A model generated the notes under the pieces. The model saw nothing but the letters and a program-made list of their open reading frames with translations. It was not told the origin of the DNA and made no database searches. From the NCBI GenBank assembly GCA_026018925.1, contig JAKSZU010000016.1, forward strand, positions 7,954,940 through 8,018,939: a DNA stretch of 64,000 nucleotides. Reading direction: 5' to 3'. Shown here one piece after another: positions 53,091 to 63,789 of the stretch (position 1 is its first letter; each line of letters opens with the position of its first letter). The translations under genes and the position numbers were made by a program. This DNA is from Tupaia tana (lineage: Eukaryota > Chordata > Mammalia > Scandentia > Tupaiidae).

Positions 53091-55233
53091 TATTTCATCC
53101 GATTCTGACCTCTGCTTTAAAATCCTGGCTCCACTGACAGAATTCAGGCTTAATACATGTCTAGTGCAAACTGGAGCATACCGTAGGTTGTGGTAAATGT
53201 TGGCTGAACGAATGAATGGGTAGTCAGTGGAAGTATTAAAATTCCATCTAGGGTGTATGAAAACCTAAAAATGACCCCTTCTCCCTACAGTACATTAGTT
53301 TTCACTGCCTATTGTTTGGGGGTCTGCCATCTGAACCTCAGACCCGCCTTCCCTTTCCCTGCAGCTGGAGCTCATCAACTCACCCCACCCGCCCCTGCGC
53401 ATGCGCTTCTCTGCGATCCGTGTGCCTGGCCGTTAAGTTCTAAGCTCTCCTCGTTTTCTGTACCTTTCTTTCCAAGCCACAATACTGATTTTCTAGACTC
53501 AGAAGGCCAACCAAGAGAAAATGTGTTTGACTGAGGCCTGCGGGGAGTTGGAGGCAATGCTTGGCTGCAGTGAGACTAGATCTGGACTGGGTAAGGTCAT
53601 CTTTTGGCTCAGCAGCTTTCCAAACAATTGTGCAATCTACTGAAAGCCTGGAGTTTGGAACCATAGAAGAAAGTTTTGGATAGAAGTACAAGTCAGAAGT
53701 CTATAGACGCTTTCCCACAGCCAGCAGTTCCATTAAGGAAATTTATTTTAGTGTTTTGGAAGCATGAAGATTTTCGTTCAGTCATGGACAGACACATTCA
53801 GCCATTGCTCAGTCCTCCATCAGCAGATTCAATTCAGAAGGGTCCTGGGCCATCTGTAAGGCCCCGGCCCAACTGCAGTCATGCCAGAAAGCGTTCATAT
53901 GGGCTCTTGTTCAACTCTGTTGAGCATCTACTAGCAATCACAAGAGTAACAACCTGGTAATCAAAGCAAAAACTGCCTTTAAATCTTAATCTCCAAAATT
54001 AAAAATCTTGGAAAAGGATGAAGAAGTCCACAGGGGGGGAAAAAGTCCCTAAAGTATAGAAGGATGCAGTGACCTAGAAACCCTTTGCTCCTAACGCCCT
54101 TCTGTCTCACAGGTGGGACCACTTAGTGACTACCTGGAAACTCAGTTTGGTTCTAGGCTCTGTGATCATTTTCATTTCCTGTCAGGGAGAATGAAGGAAG
54201 CCAATAGGTATCGGGGACTGACATGGAATTAGCCCTGCTCTAGTGCCCACACTTGAATCTGGTAAATGTAAAAAACTTACGCTTTTTTTGAAATTGTGAT
54301 TTCTGGTTTGCATATCATTCTTTACCTTATGCCTTTTGATCAGGTCTCGCCTTGTGACTCAGAAGTTTCAGACTTGCATCCTTATCTTACTCTTGCACAC
54401 CTCAGCTTCTCCATGCCTCTGTACTTTCAGGACAGGATGCTCGCCTTGCGATTGCAAGAACTTGCAGGAATCAGAGTCCCCTGTTGCTTGTCAAGTCTTA
54501 AGTCGATTTAGCTCACCTGTGGCTGAAATCCTCAAGGGACAACCTGCTCTAATCTATTGGATCAGCCAGCTTTTTCACCTTAACCCTAAAACAACCCAGT
54601 CTGCCCAGATCCGATGTCTCATTGCATCTTGATCATGAAAGAGTAAAGTTGGGTGGATTAGCCTGTCCATGCCCCACATTTCTCTGTTCGTATCTGTAGA
54701 ATCCTAGGTTGCGGGGAAAAGCTGCTAAGGCAGCAGGATATGTAGAAGTCCTAGGAATATCACTGAGCATGAAAGAGATTACCACTTCTACTTCTGAACT
54801 GAAACCTACCAACCGTTCAAAGAAGCCTGGCTTCCAATATTGAATGTGTTCATTCATATCAGCCATCCGACACCTTGATAACTGGACCGTATGCCTTCAT
54901 TCCAAAGGCCTCACCAGTTAAAGTTCTTAAATTGCTATGAAGCAATGAAAATGTCCCTGAACAATAATTATTTCGAAGATCACATCCAAGACCGAGATTT
55001 TGTTATTTTATTTCAGGCATCCTAAATTAAGCCCCGGAGAAACATTTACTGCTAATAAATAATCGCTTGTTGTAATATGCATTATTGCTAAGATAATAGG
55101 CTGCATCCATATCTATTCATGTTATCATTAACTGGGAAATAGGACCTAAGAATACTGTTCTCTGTCCCAGTAGTAAGAAACAAATGTTAATTTTCATACT
55201 GTCATGTTTGTTTAAATGATCTATTCTAAGATA
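53091..55233. other. Long gene-free, repeat-poor stretch
   Basis: No recognised repeat and no supported gene. 53340-53560 is GC-richer, has a pyrimidine tract plus AG ('cccttccctttccctgcag', 53346-53364), which could be a splice acceptor, and an NRF1-like palindrome. Frames of 77-98 codons (53253-53534, 53676-53960, 54336-54632, 54633-54866) have no recognised domain. Confidence 0.4.
53396..53406. promoter_or_regulatory. NRF1-like palindrome TGCGCATGCGC
   Basis: Exact match to the palindromic core of the NRF1 recognition motif, outside any recognised SINE, within a locally GC-rich patch. A site match alone does not show binding. Confidence 0.35.
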
Positions 55234-55283
55234 TAGACATGTATTCACCCTCAATATAATGAATTCATTTGTTACCCAGCCAC
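55234..55283. repeat. 50-bp segment duplicated at 57110
   Basis: Matches 57110-57159 at 49 of 50 positions (only C/A in 'gaattCattt' versus 'gaattAattt'), direct orientation, 1.88 kb apart. Flanks do not match. Not a repeat family I recognise. Confidence 0.95.
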
Positions 55284-55448
55284 GTTTGATTTTCATCAAA
55301 TTTCTCCGTGAGAAAATTTTATATGATAGAATATAGTAGTAGAAAACACCTCATGACGTATCAGTAAATAAATAATACATTGAAATTCACTAAAAGATAG
55401 TGTTGAGGAAATCTCGCATTTTTAAAAAGGAGCTTTATAGCGAACTTT

Positions 55449-55701
55449 TTTTTTTTTTGGAGAGGTTTTTCACTATAGGGTGCGTGTGCTTGCCAGACAG
55501 ACAGAGAGAGACATAGAGACAGAAAGCGAGAAGTCACCCCCCAGGGGGGATGGTCACGCTGCAATCCCTTCTCCTCCATTCTCCTCTCGGGATCTTGGGT
55601 ACACACGCACACCCGCCCGGTGTGAGTTTTAAGCCACCGCGAACCGCGGTCGACTACGTGGGAGTCCAGCGACATAGCCATTACGCTAACTGCTGGTTCC
55701 T
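55449..55701 (-). mobile_element. tRNA-derived SINE, young, head deletion
   Basis: CpG-rich reverse copy with subgroup 2 marks. About 11 bases ('gggtccgggac' equivalent) are missing between 'aagccacc' and 'gcgaaccgcgg', deleting the outer half of the B-box stem. Target-site duplication GCGAACTTT at 55440-55448 and 55702-55710. Confidence 0.94.
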
Positions 55702-55710
55702 GCGAACTTT

Positions 55711-56240
55711 AAAATGTATGTCTTGAAGGTTTAAAAAGTCTTAGCTCAGACTCTTATATGTCCTTCCTTTCTGATGGACTATACTTCAGAATGTGTTGAT
55801 TTTTAAAAACTCCTGGATCTTCTGTATTTACACCAATTCTTAACAAACATTACCAGCTCTTTAGGTGGAGAGTCACAGCTTCTGACTGACTTCAAGATTT
55901 GGTCTGAGTTTATAATTCACAAGGAGGGGTTGACAAAAAAAATGAACTATTTTCTCCCCTGTAGTTATTTTAAAGCTTAATTTTAAAAGTCATTGGTTCC
56001 AAAATACATTTAGGCAGCATGAGGATCATGAAATAATTGTTTTGGGTTCATCTAAAGTTACTCCAAGTTATTTCTTTCCAGTTTTAGGATCAAGCACCTC
56101 CAAGGCTGTATAACTGAGTGAGGGTTGCTAAGAAGTGAATTGGCCATAAATAACCAAAAAAGAGCAATTTGGTAAAATGATCTTAAATCCAAGCTAAGAG
56201 TTGCCTGACAAAAGCTAGTCTAGTGAAATTTATAGTGGTT
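55711..56240. other. Gene-free, apparently unique
   Basis: Nothing recognised. Confidence 0.45.
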
Positions 56241-56254
56241 AAGATGTAAATCTT

Positions 56255-56506
56255 GGGGACCAGCAGTTAGCGTAATGCTATGTCGCTGGACTCCCAACGT
56301 AGTCGACCGCAGTTCGCGTCCTGGACCCGGTGGCTTAAAGCTCACGCCGGGTGCATGTGCATGTGTGCCCAAGATCCCGAGAGGAGAATGGAGGAGAAGG
56401 GATTGCAGCGTGACCATCCCCCATGGGGGGTGATTTCTCACTTTCTGTCTCTATGTCTCTCTCTGTCTCTCTGGCGAGCGCACGCTCCCTATAGCGAAAA
56501 AAAAAA
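56255..56506 (+). mobile_element. tRNA-derived SINE, young copy
   Basis: CpG-rich forward copy with single-base changes in the head ('gtaatgctatg' lacks a G; 'cccaacgtag' gains an A) and B box ggttcgcgtcc-like (agttcgcgtcc). Perfect 14-bp target-site duplication AAGATGTAAATCTT at 56241-56254 and 56507-56520. Confidence 0.95.
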
Positions 56507-56786
56507 AAGATGTAAATCTTAAAAAAATACATACTAAACCAATTATGTTGTAGAAATTGTGATATTAAATAAAAAGCACCTTGAGTTTGCTGAACCCTGC
56601 AAGGATAGAAATTGGAAAAGCATTAATAAGTGGAAATTCATCCTATAAGTTTTGAGGTTCTTTTTAATCTGTAGAGTAAATTTTGGCTTCCGTAGCTGAC
56701 TAATGATCCTGAAATGGCCAGGACTTAAGGGACCAATATCTGAGAGAAAAGAAAAATTGAGGAAAGTCCAAAGTTAGCCACCAATT

Positions 56787-56982
56787 GTGCCAGCAAGTGG
56801 TATGGTGCTTAGGTGGCTGTATCCCCCATGGCCTATGACCTGGTTCAAATCCTGGACCCGGCGACTTGAAAAACATGCTGGGCACATATGTATGCATGCT
56901 CAAAATCCAGAGAAGATAATGAAGGGGAAGGCATTGTGGTATGGCTATCCCCCCCAGGGGTTGCTTTCGCTCTTGGCTCTCT

Positions 56983-57015
<33 letters not shown>
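56787..57015 (+). mobile_element. Old tRNA-derived SINE with (GT)n
   Basis: 'tgccagcaagtggtatggtgcttaggtggctgtatcccccatgg' head, good B box 'ggttcaaatcc', body to 'tcccccccaggggttgctttcgctcttggctc', then (GT)n at 56988-57014. The distal motif is lost. Confidence 0.8.
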
Positions 57016-57019
<4 letters not shown>

Positions 57020-57109
57020 CATATATGGTATAAAGGTTGTAGGGAAAGTCATGACATATTTTTTCTATGCAAAAAGGTGTCATGATTTTCCTGTTGACCC
57101 CAATGTACG

Positions 57110-57159
57110 TAGACATGTATTCACCCTCAATATAATGAATTAATTTGTTACCCAGCCAC
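57110..57159. repeat. 50-bp segment duplicated from 55234
   Basis: Second copy of the segment at 55234-55283, one mismatch. Located between a (GT)n and a (TA)n tract, which suggests it was copied here during repair near an unstable repeat. Confidence 0.95.
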
Positions 57160-57164
57160 ACTTG

Positions 57165-57470
57165 GGGTGTGTGTGTATACATATATATATATTTTTTAAA
57201 TATATATTAAACATATATATAGTATATGTGCATATACATGTATAAAACAATACATATATCCTATATATATGTATATGTTTATATTTATATGTATATACTT
57301 ATATATACATATATGTATAATATACATATACAACAAATACATACATATATGTATACATTATATATGTGTATATATGTATGATATATTATATATGTGTATT
57401 ATATATATTTCATATATGTGTATATATATATTATATTATATCTATTATAAAATATAAATATAATAAAATC
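57165..57470. repeat. AT-rich compound microsatellite
   Basis: Dense TATATA/ATGTATA/CATATATG units with short GT part at 57167-57176. A 62-codon frame here is repeat translation. Confidence 0.9.
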
Positions 57471-58354
57471 TCTAAGGAACACTTGTGCCCTCTGGTGAAT
57501 TAAAAAAAATTGTCATCAATATTCTCTGTAAGGCATTTAATGAACCCTAAACTATGCAAAGTCTAACAAACTAAGCAGAAACTGGAACACACAGTGGAAT
57601 TTTTGACAATCATAAGATGCTTGGGAGGGAGAAATGAAATTTCAGAAACTGCCAAATGAGAGGAGCTGGTGGTTAGTGAATACCACCCGCTTTTATTGGG
57701 ATCCCTGGAAGATACAACAGCCTGGAGGTAAATTAGGCCTTATAGAAATGATAACTTTGCTTTGAATCAATTCAGTTCCTGATGGGGTCAAATGATCTGA
57801 CTCCATTCCAGACACCTCACAGAGAGAAAAGGATACATTCTCTTTGGAGAAAGACAGCAGCATTCAGAAACATCAGTTTTTAGAACCACAATGTCTTCAT
57901 TAAAAAGAAAATAGGCATCCCCCGAATTAGGACATAGAACTTCACTCCGGTATCAGTTTTCAGACATGTGCTTCAAAACAACTGAGATTATAATGTTAAA
58001 AAATATTAAAGTCAAGATAAAGAATTTTGTCAGTGTATGAAATCTAAAAGCTAAAAAAGAAATCAAATGGAGGTTCGAAATTTAGGATAACAAGATGTAT
58101 CTTGTAATTAATTATATGCAACTGAGGATTAGTAAATTAGAAATCAATTCAGTAGAAAATAATCAGATATAAGCACAGAAAAACAAAAGAGTTTTAACAT
58201 AGCATAAGAGAGAGTTATATGTGACATGGTGAAAAGATCCAGAATGAGGGGGGGTGGGAAATGATGTATGTGGAATATTTAAAGAGATAATGATCAAAAT
58301 TCTCTAAAACCAATTAAATAAATCAAGTTATAAATTTCAGAAATGCTACACGCT
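57471..58354. other. Gene-free, probably old repeat
   Basis: A-rich on the plus strand, as L1 sense strands are, but no L1 landmark is recognisable. No gene. Confidence 0.4.
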
Positions 58355-59622
58355 TTAAGTGGATAAACACTCACCCTCTTGCCCCAGCCCACTCCACCCC
58401 CAAACCACATGGCATATCATTTTGAGTTGGATTTATTCCAGGAGTACAAGGTTGATTTAACATTATAAAAATAAATAAAATGCAATTCACCACTTTTTGG
58501 GATTTTTGTTTTGCCATAGGGCACATGCACCCACTGAAGAAAAAAAGAAAGAGGGAAAGTGACAGAGCACCCTCCGGGTGGATGGCCATGCTGCAACCCC
58601 TTCTCCTCCATTCTCCTCTTGGGATTTTGGGCATACTCGTGCATGTGTCCAATGTGAGTACAGGTCTGGGACTTGAACTTTAGATGGCTATGTAGGAGTC
58701 CTGTGCCTTAATCACCACATACCTGCTGGCCCTGCTGGCCCATCACTTGAACTAAATGGAGAAAAAAAGATTATGTCTATAGATGCACAAAAAACATTGG
58801 ATAAAATTCAAACTCCAATAATAGTTATGAAAAGAATTTGTCCAAGTAGATATAGAGGGAAAGTTTCTTAATTGGGTGAACAAGTACATATAAAAAACTT
58901 AGAGCAAGCATTATACATAATTTTGACTTATTGAAAGTTTTTCCTCTTAGATCAAGAATGAGAAAAAGATGTCTAATGTCACCACTTTTATTTAATATTG
59001 CTATAGAGACCCTAGCCAGTGCAATAAGGCAAGAAAAAGGTAGACAGATTAACAAAGAAGAAATAAAATTATTTTGCTCAGAAAATGCAAAATAATTTAC
59101 AAAAATTATCATTTATAAGTGAATATAGTAAGAACACAAGATAAAATGTAAATATAAAAATCTTTTGTATTTCTATACTATATCTCTTTAAATATCACAT
59201 ATACCTCCTTTTCCTCCTTCAACTTTGGAGGGACATTTCAGTACAGAAAACAAAAAGTGCTCATATCTGGTTATTTTCTGGACTGACTAAATGTGAACTG
59301 ACTTCCGATTTACTAATTCCCTCTTCAGTTGTATGTAATAGTATAGTATAATCTCTATTTCTATGCTGGAAACAAAACAATCTTTGAAAATTAAATATAG
59401 CATTTATAATAGGATCAAAATATATAAAATACTTAGGAATTCATGTAATAAAATTGTTCAAGACTCCTATGCAGAAAATGACAAAACATCCTGGAAATAA
59501 ATTTTAAAAGACCTAAATAAATTTATATCACAGTCATAGATTAAAAGACTAATATCATTAAGACGTCTCCACAAGTTAATATATGGTGTAAATGCAAGCA
59601 AAATCTAAATCTCTGCAGACAT

Positions 59623-59653
<31 letters not shown>

Positions 59654-60580
59654 ATGTGTAAATCAACAAATGAATCCTAAAATCTATATGGAAATACAAA
59701 ATTCTAGTAAGGGCCACAGTCATCTTGAAGAAAAGCCAATTTAAAAACTTACATTACATATGTCCAAACTAATTATGAGATTATAGTAAGGTCTATGTAC
59801 TATTTGCACTAGGAGAGGTGAACTGAGACATGAAACATAATGCAAAGTCCAGAAACAGATCCAGATAGGTGGTCATCTGACTTATGAGAAAGATGACACC
59901 GAAGTGCAATAAGCAAAAGATGATTGTTTCAGTTAGTGGTGCTTAGTCAACTGAATATCCATACTGAATAAAGAAATCACGCTCATAATCACTTTTAGGC
60001 AAGTTCTGTATCTAAATGTGAAGGACAAAACCTTAAACTTCTGGAACAAAACACAGAAAAGTATGCTTATGTTCTTGGGATAGAAAAAGACTTAAAAAGT
60101 GCTAAATACAATGGGCAAATAGAATGTAATAAGCAAGCAAATCAGAGTTGACAGATGAGACTATACAAAAGTACAAAATTGTTGATCTAAGAAAATAAAA
60201 AGACAAACCAAGAATTGGAAGATGATATTTGCAATACATAAAACCTAAAAAGACATGTAACTAAAGTATACAAAGACCTGACCAAAAACGAGGGACATTA
60301 CAATACAGGAATGGACAAAATACGTAAACAGGTATATCATTCACAAAAGAAGATGCCTAACTGGGAAGGAAAGCTCTGAACCAATGTTCATAATTATCAG
60401 TTACCAGGTAAATGCAAATTCAAATCCTAAGATACCACTCTACGCATCCACCAGAATGACTAGAAAGGACCAGCAAAACCAGATTTGGGCAAGCACACAG
60501 ACTGAGGAAGTCTTACATACTGCTGGTAGTGTATAAAATGGTAAAACAAAGCTGAAAAACTGTTTGACATATCAATAAAA
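58355..60580 (+). mobile_element. L1 ORF2 to 3' end, sense
   Basis: Sense order: 'gttggatttattccaggagtacaaggttgatttaacat', (SINE), 'tctatagatgcacaaaaaacattggataaaattc', 'tcaccacttttatttaatattgctatagagaccctagccagtgcaataaggcaag', then 'cagttaccaggtaaatgcaaattcaaatc' and 'tactgctggtagtgtataaaatgg'. Frames broken. Confidence 0.8.
58496..58735 (-). mobile_element. tRNA-derived SINE in L1
   Basis: Reverse copy: 'gttttgccatagggcacatgcacccactg', 'caccctccgggtggatgg' (small palindrome), and a head shortened and ending 'acctgctggccctgctggcc', with the last 8 bases duplicated. Confidence 0.82.
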
Positions 60581-60649
60581 GCAGAATAGGCTTAGATCAT
60601 GCTGGTGATTCATTGCAGATTAATTAATTAATTGAAAGGAGTAATTATT

Positions 60650-60862
60650 ACATATCTAGCCAGACTGGTTAAGAATATAGACTTTAGTCCTTTGTATTGA
60701 AAAAGAAGACATCACTAAAGAAATTTCAGAAATTAAAATCAGTGTTTTATTGTGAAAAAGAAAACTCACATTGGACTACCAAGTGGAATGATAGTTAAGG
60801 CACTGGATTCCATATGGCTGAGTGTGTGGTTCAAGTCTGGACACAGCAGCTTAAAACACATG

Positions 60863-60902
<40 letters not shown>

Positions 60903-60982
60903 ACATGTGCTCCAAATCCCAGGAAGAGAACAGAGAAGAGATTACTGTGTGGCCATTTACCTTGGGAGATAACTTTTATTTT

Positions 60983-61016
<34 letters not shown>

Positions 61017-61300
61017 CTCTATGGCAAGTACATGTGCCCTATGGCAAAGATCTAAAACAAAAATAAAAAACGTACATAGAAAGTTTTGAAAAATGAGGTA
61101 AAATGGGCAGATTTCTAGAAAACCACAAGAGTCACATAAGACAAAATAGAAAATCATACTAGTCCTGTTACTAAAGATGTTGAATCTGTAATTGCAAACT
61201 TTCCCTCAATCAACATTCTATGTTGATTGGGCATCACCAGTGCATTCTATCAAACATTTATGATTATTTTGAGCAACTGGTGAATCGAGAAAGAACCGAT
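60650..61300 (+). mobile_element. Second L1 ORF2 fragment, sense
   Basis: 'ggcagatttctagaaaaccacaagagtcac' and 'actaaagatgttgaatctgtaattgcaaactttccctc...caccagtgcattctatcaaacattta' are early-ORF2 words. They lie downstream of a fragment carrying later ORF2, so this is a separate copy or a rearrangement. A SINE interrupts it. Confidence 0.65.
60771..61068 (+). mobile_element. tRNA-derived SINE with two (GT)n runs
   Basis: 'ggactaccaagtggaatgatagttaaggcactggattcc' head, B box 'ggttcaagtct', (GT)n at 60864-60900 in the body and again at 60986-61013 in place of the CT tract, then 'catgtgccctatggcaaag'. Confidence 0.82.
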
Positions 61301-61329
61301 ATACCTTACTTGGTGCTAGCATATTCTTT

Positions 61330-61597
61330 CTTTTTTTTTCTTGAGAGGTTTTTCGCTATAGGGCACGTGCGCTCGCCAGACAGACAGAGAGAGACAGAGA
61401 GACAGAAAGTGAGAAATCACCCCCCAGGGGGGATGGTCACACCGCAATCCCTTCTCCTCCATTCTCCTCTCGGGATCTTGGGCATGCACGCACACGCGCC
61501 CGGCGTGAGTTTTAAGCCACCGGGTCCGGGACACGAACCGCGGTTGACTACGTGGGAGTCCAGCGACATAGCCATTACGCTAACTGCTGGTTCCCAA
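61330..61597 (-). mobile_element. tRNA-derived SINE, young subgroup 2
   Basis: CpG-rich reverse copy (gacacgaaccgcgg, ggttccc). Perfect 14-bp target-site duplication CTAGCATATTCTTT at 61316-61329 and 61598-61611. Confidence 0.95.
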
Positions 61598-61679
61598 CTA
61601 GCATATTCTTTGAAGGTAAACAGTACTGTGATCTTGGAATAGGAGAGAAGGACTTTGGCCTTAGAATGAAGAATAATTG

Positions 61680-61852
61680 TGGGGCAGCAGGTGGCATGAT
61701 GATTGAAGTGCTGGACTCCCACATGGCTGACCATGGTTCAAGTCCCGAACCTGGCAGCTTGCTTTCTCACGCTCCCTTTCTGTCTATCTGTCTCTCTCTG
61801 GCCAAAATGGAATAATAATAATAATAAATAAAATTTAAAATAAATCTAAAAA
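61680..61852 (+). mobile_element. tRNA-derived SINE, short form
   Basis: 'ggggcagcaggtggcatgatgattgaagtgctggactcccac' head, B box 'ggttcaagtccc', then directly 'ggcagcttgctttctcacgctccc', CT tract, 'ctggccaaaatgg' and (AAT)n tail. Flanks share 'gaagaat'. Confidence 0.9.
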
Positions 61853-61859
61853 AAGAAGA

Positions 61860-62288
61860 ATTATATAGTCATGATAATACAAATGCCACTTATTAATATT
61901 AGGATTCATCTGTAGGCACATCTTGAGCCATTTAACTATGGGTAGAAGCAAAATGCCCCTAAAATTGGTTTTAACAATGTATAATAAGATCTATCGAAAG
62001 TAGAAGTTAAAAATCGTAAGAAAGGGTAGAAAGTAACATCCTCATATTGCAAAATAAGGAATCAAAGACACTGTTACGATTCGATGGAATAGGAACCAAA
62101 AGTTTAAACTCAAGTGTTTTTACTCACGAAGGTAACACGAAGAGAGGAACAAAAACAGTGGTAAAACCATCAGCTATGGAGAGAGGAGGGACATAAAGTA
62201 GTAAAAATGAGCTAAGCCCTCGTTTGTCAAAATGGGTTGAAAAGATAATGACTAGGAACATATTTTATTATGATTATTACAGTTTGAG
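61860..62288. other. Gene-free, apparently unique
   Basis: Nothing recognised. Confidence 0.45.
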
Positions 62289-62298
62289 AGTATTTTTT

Positions 62299-62556
62299 TT
62301 TTTTTGAGAGGTTTTCGCTATAGGGTGCGTGCCCTCGCCAGCCAGCCAGAGACAGACAGAGAGACAGAAAGCAAGAAATCACCCCCCAGGGGGGATGGCC
62401 ACGCAGCAATCCCTTCTCCTCCATTCTCCTCTTGGGATCTAGGGCACGCACGCACACGTGCCCGGCGTGAGTTTAAGCCACCGGGTCCGGGACGCGAACT
62501 GCGGTCGACTACATGGGAGTCCAGCCATATAGCCATTACGCTAATTGCTGGTCCCA
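62299..62556 (-). mobile_element. tRNA-derived SINE, young copy
   Basis: CpG-rich reverse copy: subgroup 1 head (ggtccc) and TTTAAGCC with subgroup 2 B box (gacgcgaact). 'agtattttt' flanks both sides. Confidence 0.93.
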
Positions 62557-62570
62557 AGTATTTTTAAAGT

Positions 62571-62725
62571 TCATTTCTCCCATGAGAGAGAAAAAGACAG
62601 GGACCCCTGACAGAGTCCTGTCATGTTGTAATTGTCCCCCCTCAGTCTTCCAGCCAGCAGAGGGCACGGGTGTTCCCACGCACGCAGCAACGCATTAGGA
62701 TTCCGACCCCAGACCTCCTCACGTG
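62571..62725 (-). mobile_element. Possible old SINE
   Basis: 'catgagagagaaaaagacagggacccctgacag', 'catgttgtaattgtcccccctcagtcttcc', 'attaggattccgaccccagacc' loosely follow a reverse SINE. Weak. Confidence 0.35.
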
Positions 62726-63253
62726 TGTCCGGGGTCATGCAGGAGGGTCCGGTGGCCTGCGCAACTGAGGTCGGGCTTTATTATTGTAGTTAGCCACAGA
62801 CAGCAATCCCCGCCCCACCAAAGTGAAAAACAGAAATGGCTAAAATTGTTGTCTGTGATGAACAGGACTGTGGGCAGGAGAGAAAGTATCGGAGAGCCGC
62901 GAATTTGTATTATTATCACCTCCTCTTTTTCTTTCTTTTTACTATCTACAACAAAACGTTTTAATAAAAAAAAATGAGACTAGCATGAGAATAAAGGAGA
63001 CATAAACTAAAACAACCCTTGCTTATGCCAAACACCTCTATGTGAAGAAAAAAGACATCACAAAGCAAAGCAAAAGAGTTTTTAAATAAATGACGCTGGG
63101 GCTATTTTTCTCCTGCAAGTACTCACCTCACACCATGCTACCAGGAGATTCCAGGTGATAAATGAAATAAAGGTAACAATGAAAACTAGGGGAAATGGAG
63201 GTGTTTTCTTATTTCTCCTTGGAGAAGAATTTCCAGGTGCATAAGTAATGGGG

Positions 63254-63286
<33 letters not shown>

Positions 63287-63299
63287 AAGGCAGCTCACC
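62726..63299. other. Gene-free, poly-A at 63254-63284
   Basis: Unique-looking sequence with an A run of 31. The run precedes an old SINE that is itself forward-oriented, so it is not that SINE's tail. No gene. Confidence 0.45.
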
Positions 63300-63527
63300 C
63301 CAAAGCCCAGAAGCTAAGCACTGTGCACATGGAACCAGATCTTACTTGGTCCAGTGTGTTTGAATCCTGACCCTGGCAGCTTGAAAAACAAGCTGGGTGC
63401 CCCAAATCCCAATAGGATGGAGAAATAGAGGAGAAGGGATCGTGGCATGACCTTGCCCAGTTAGGGAACGCTTTCTCACTGTCTCTCACCTGGTGAGCCC
63501 ATGGGCCCTCTGAAAAACCTAAAACTA
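63300..63527 (+). mobile_element. Old tRNA-derived SINE
   Basis: 'caaagcccagaagctaagcactgtgcacatggaaccagatcttacttgg', B box 'gtttgaatcct', 'cttgaaaaacaagctgggtg', 'aggagaagggatcgtggcatgacc', 'ggtgagcccatgggccctctgaaaaacc'. Confidence 0.72.
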
Positions 63528-63529
63528 CA

Positions 63530-63650
63530 GGCTGGACACAGGTCCTGCCTCCCCCAAATCCCGACAGGATGGCGAAGTGTAAGAGAAGGGGTTAGGAGTA
63601 TATTCTTTCTCTCAAAGGCACACACTCTCTGGCAAAGAAAAGAAAATTTC
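63530..63650 (+). mobile_element. Old SINE, headless fragment
   Basis: 'cccccaaatcccgacaggatggcgaagtgtaagagaagggg', 'attctttctctcaaaggcacacactctctggcaaagaaaag' follow body and distal motif. Head missing. Confidence 0.6.
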
Positions 63651-63789
63651 AAGGGAAATATTTGACAACATGAACACTGAAAAAAGAACCAAATTCAATG
63701 AAAGGAAAACAGTTGTAATAATAAGGAAAACCAGGCAACTATGTTGGTAACATATTTATGCATATTAACAAAAACAATAAATTAAGGAA

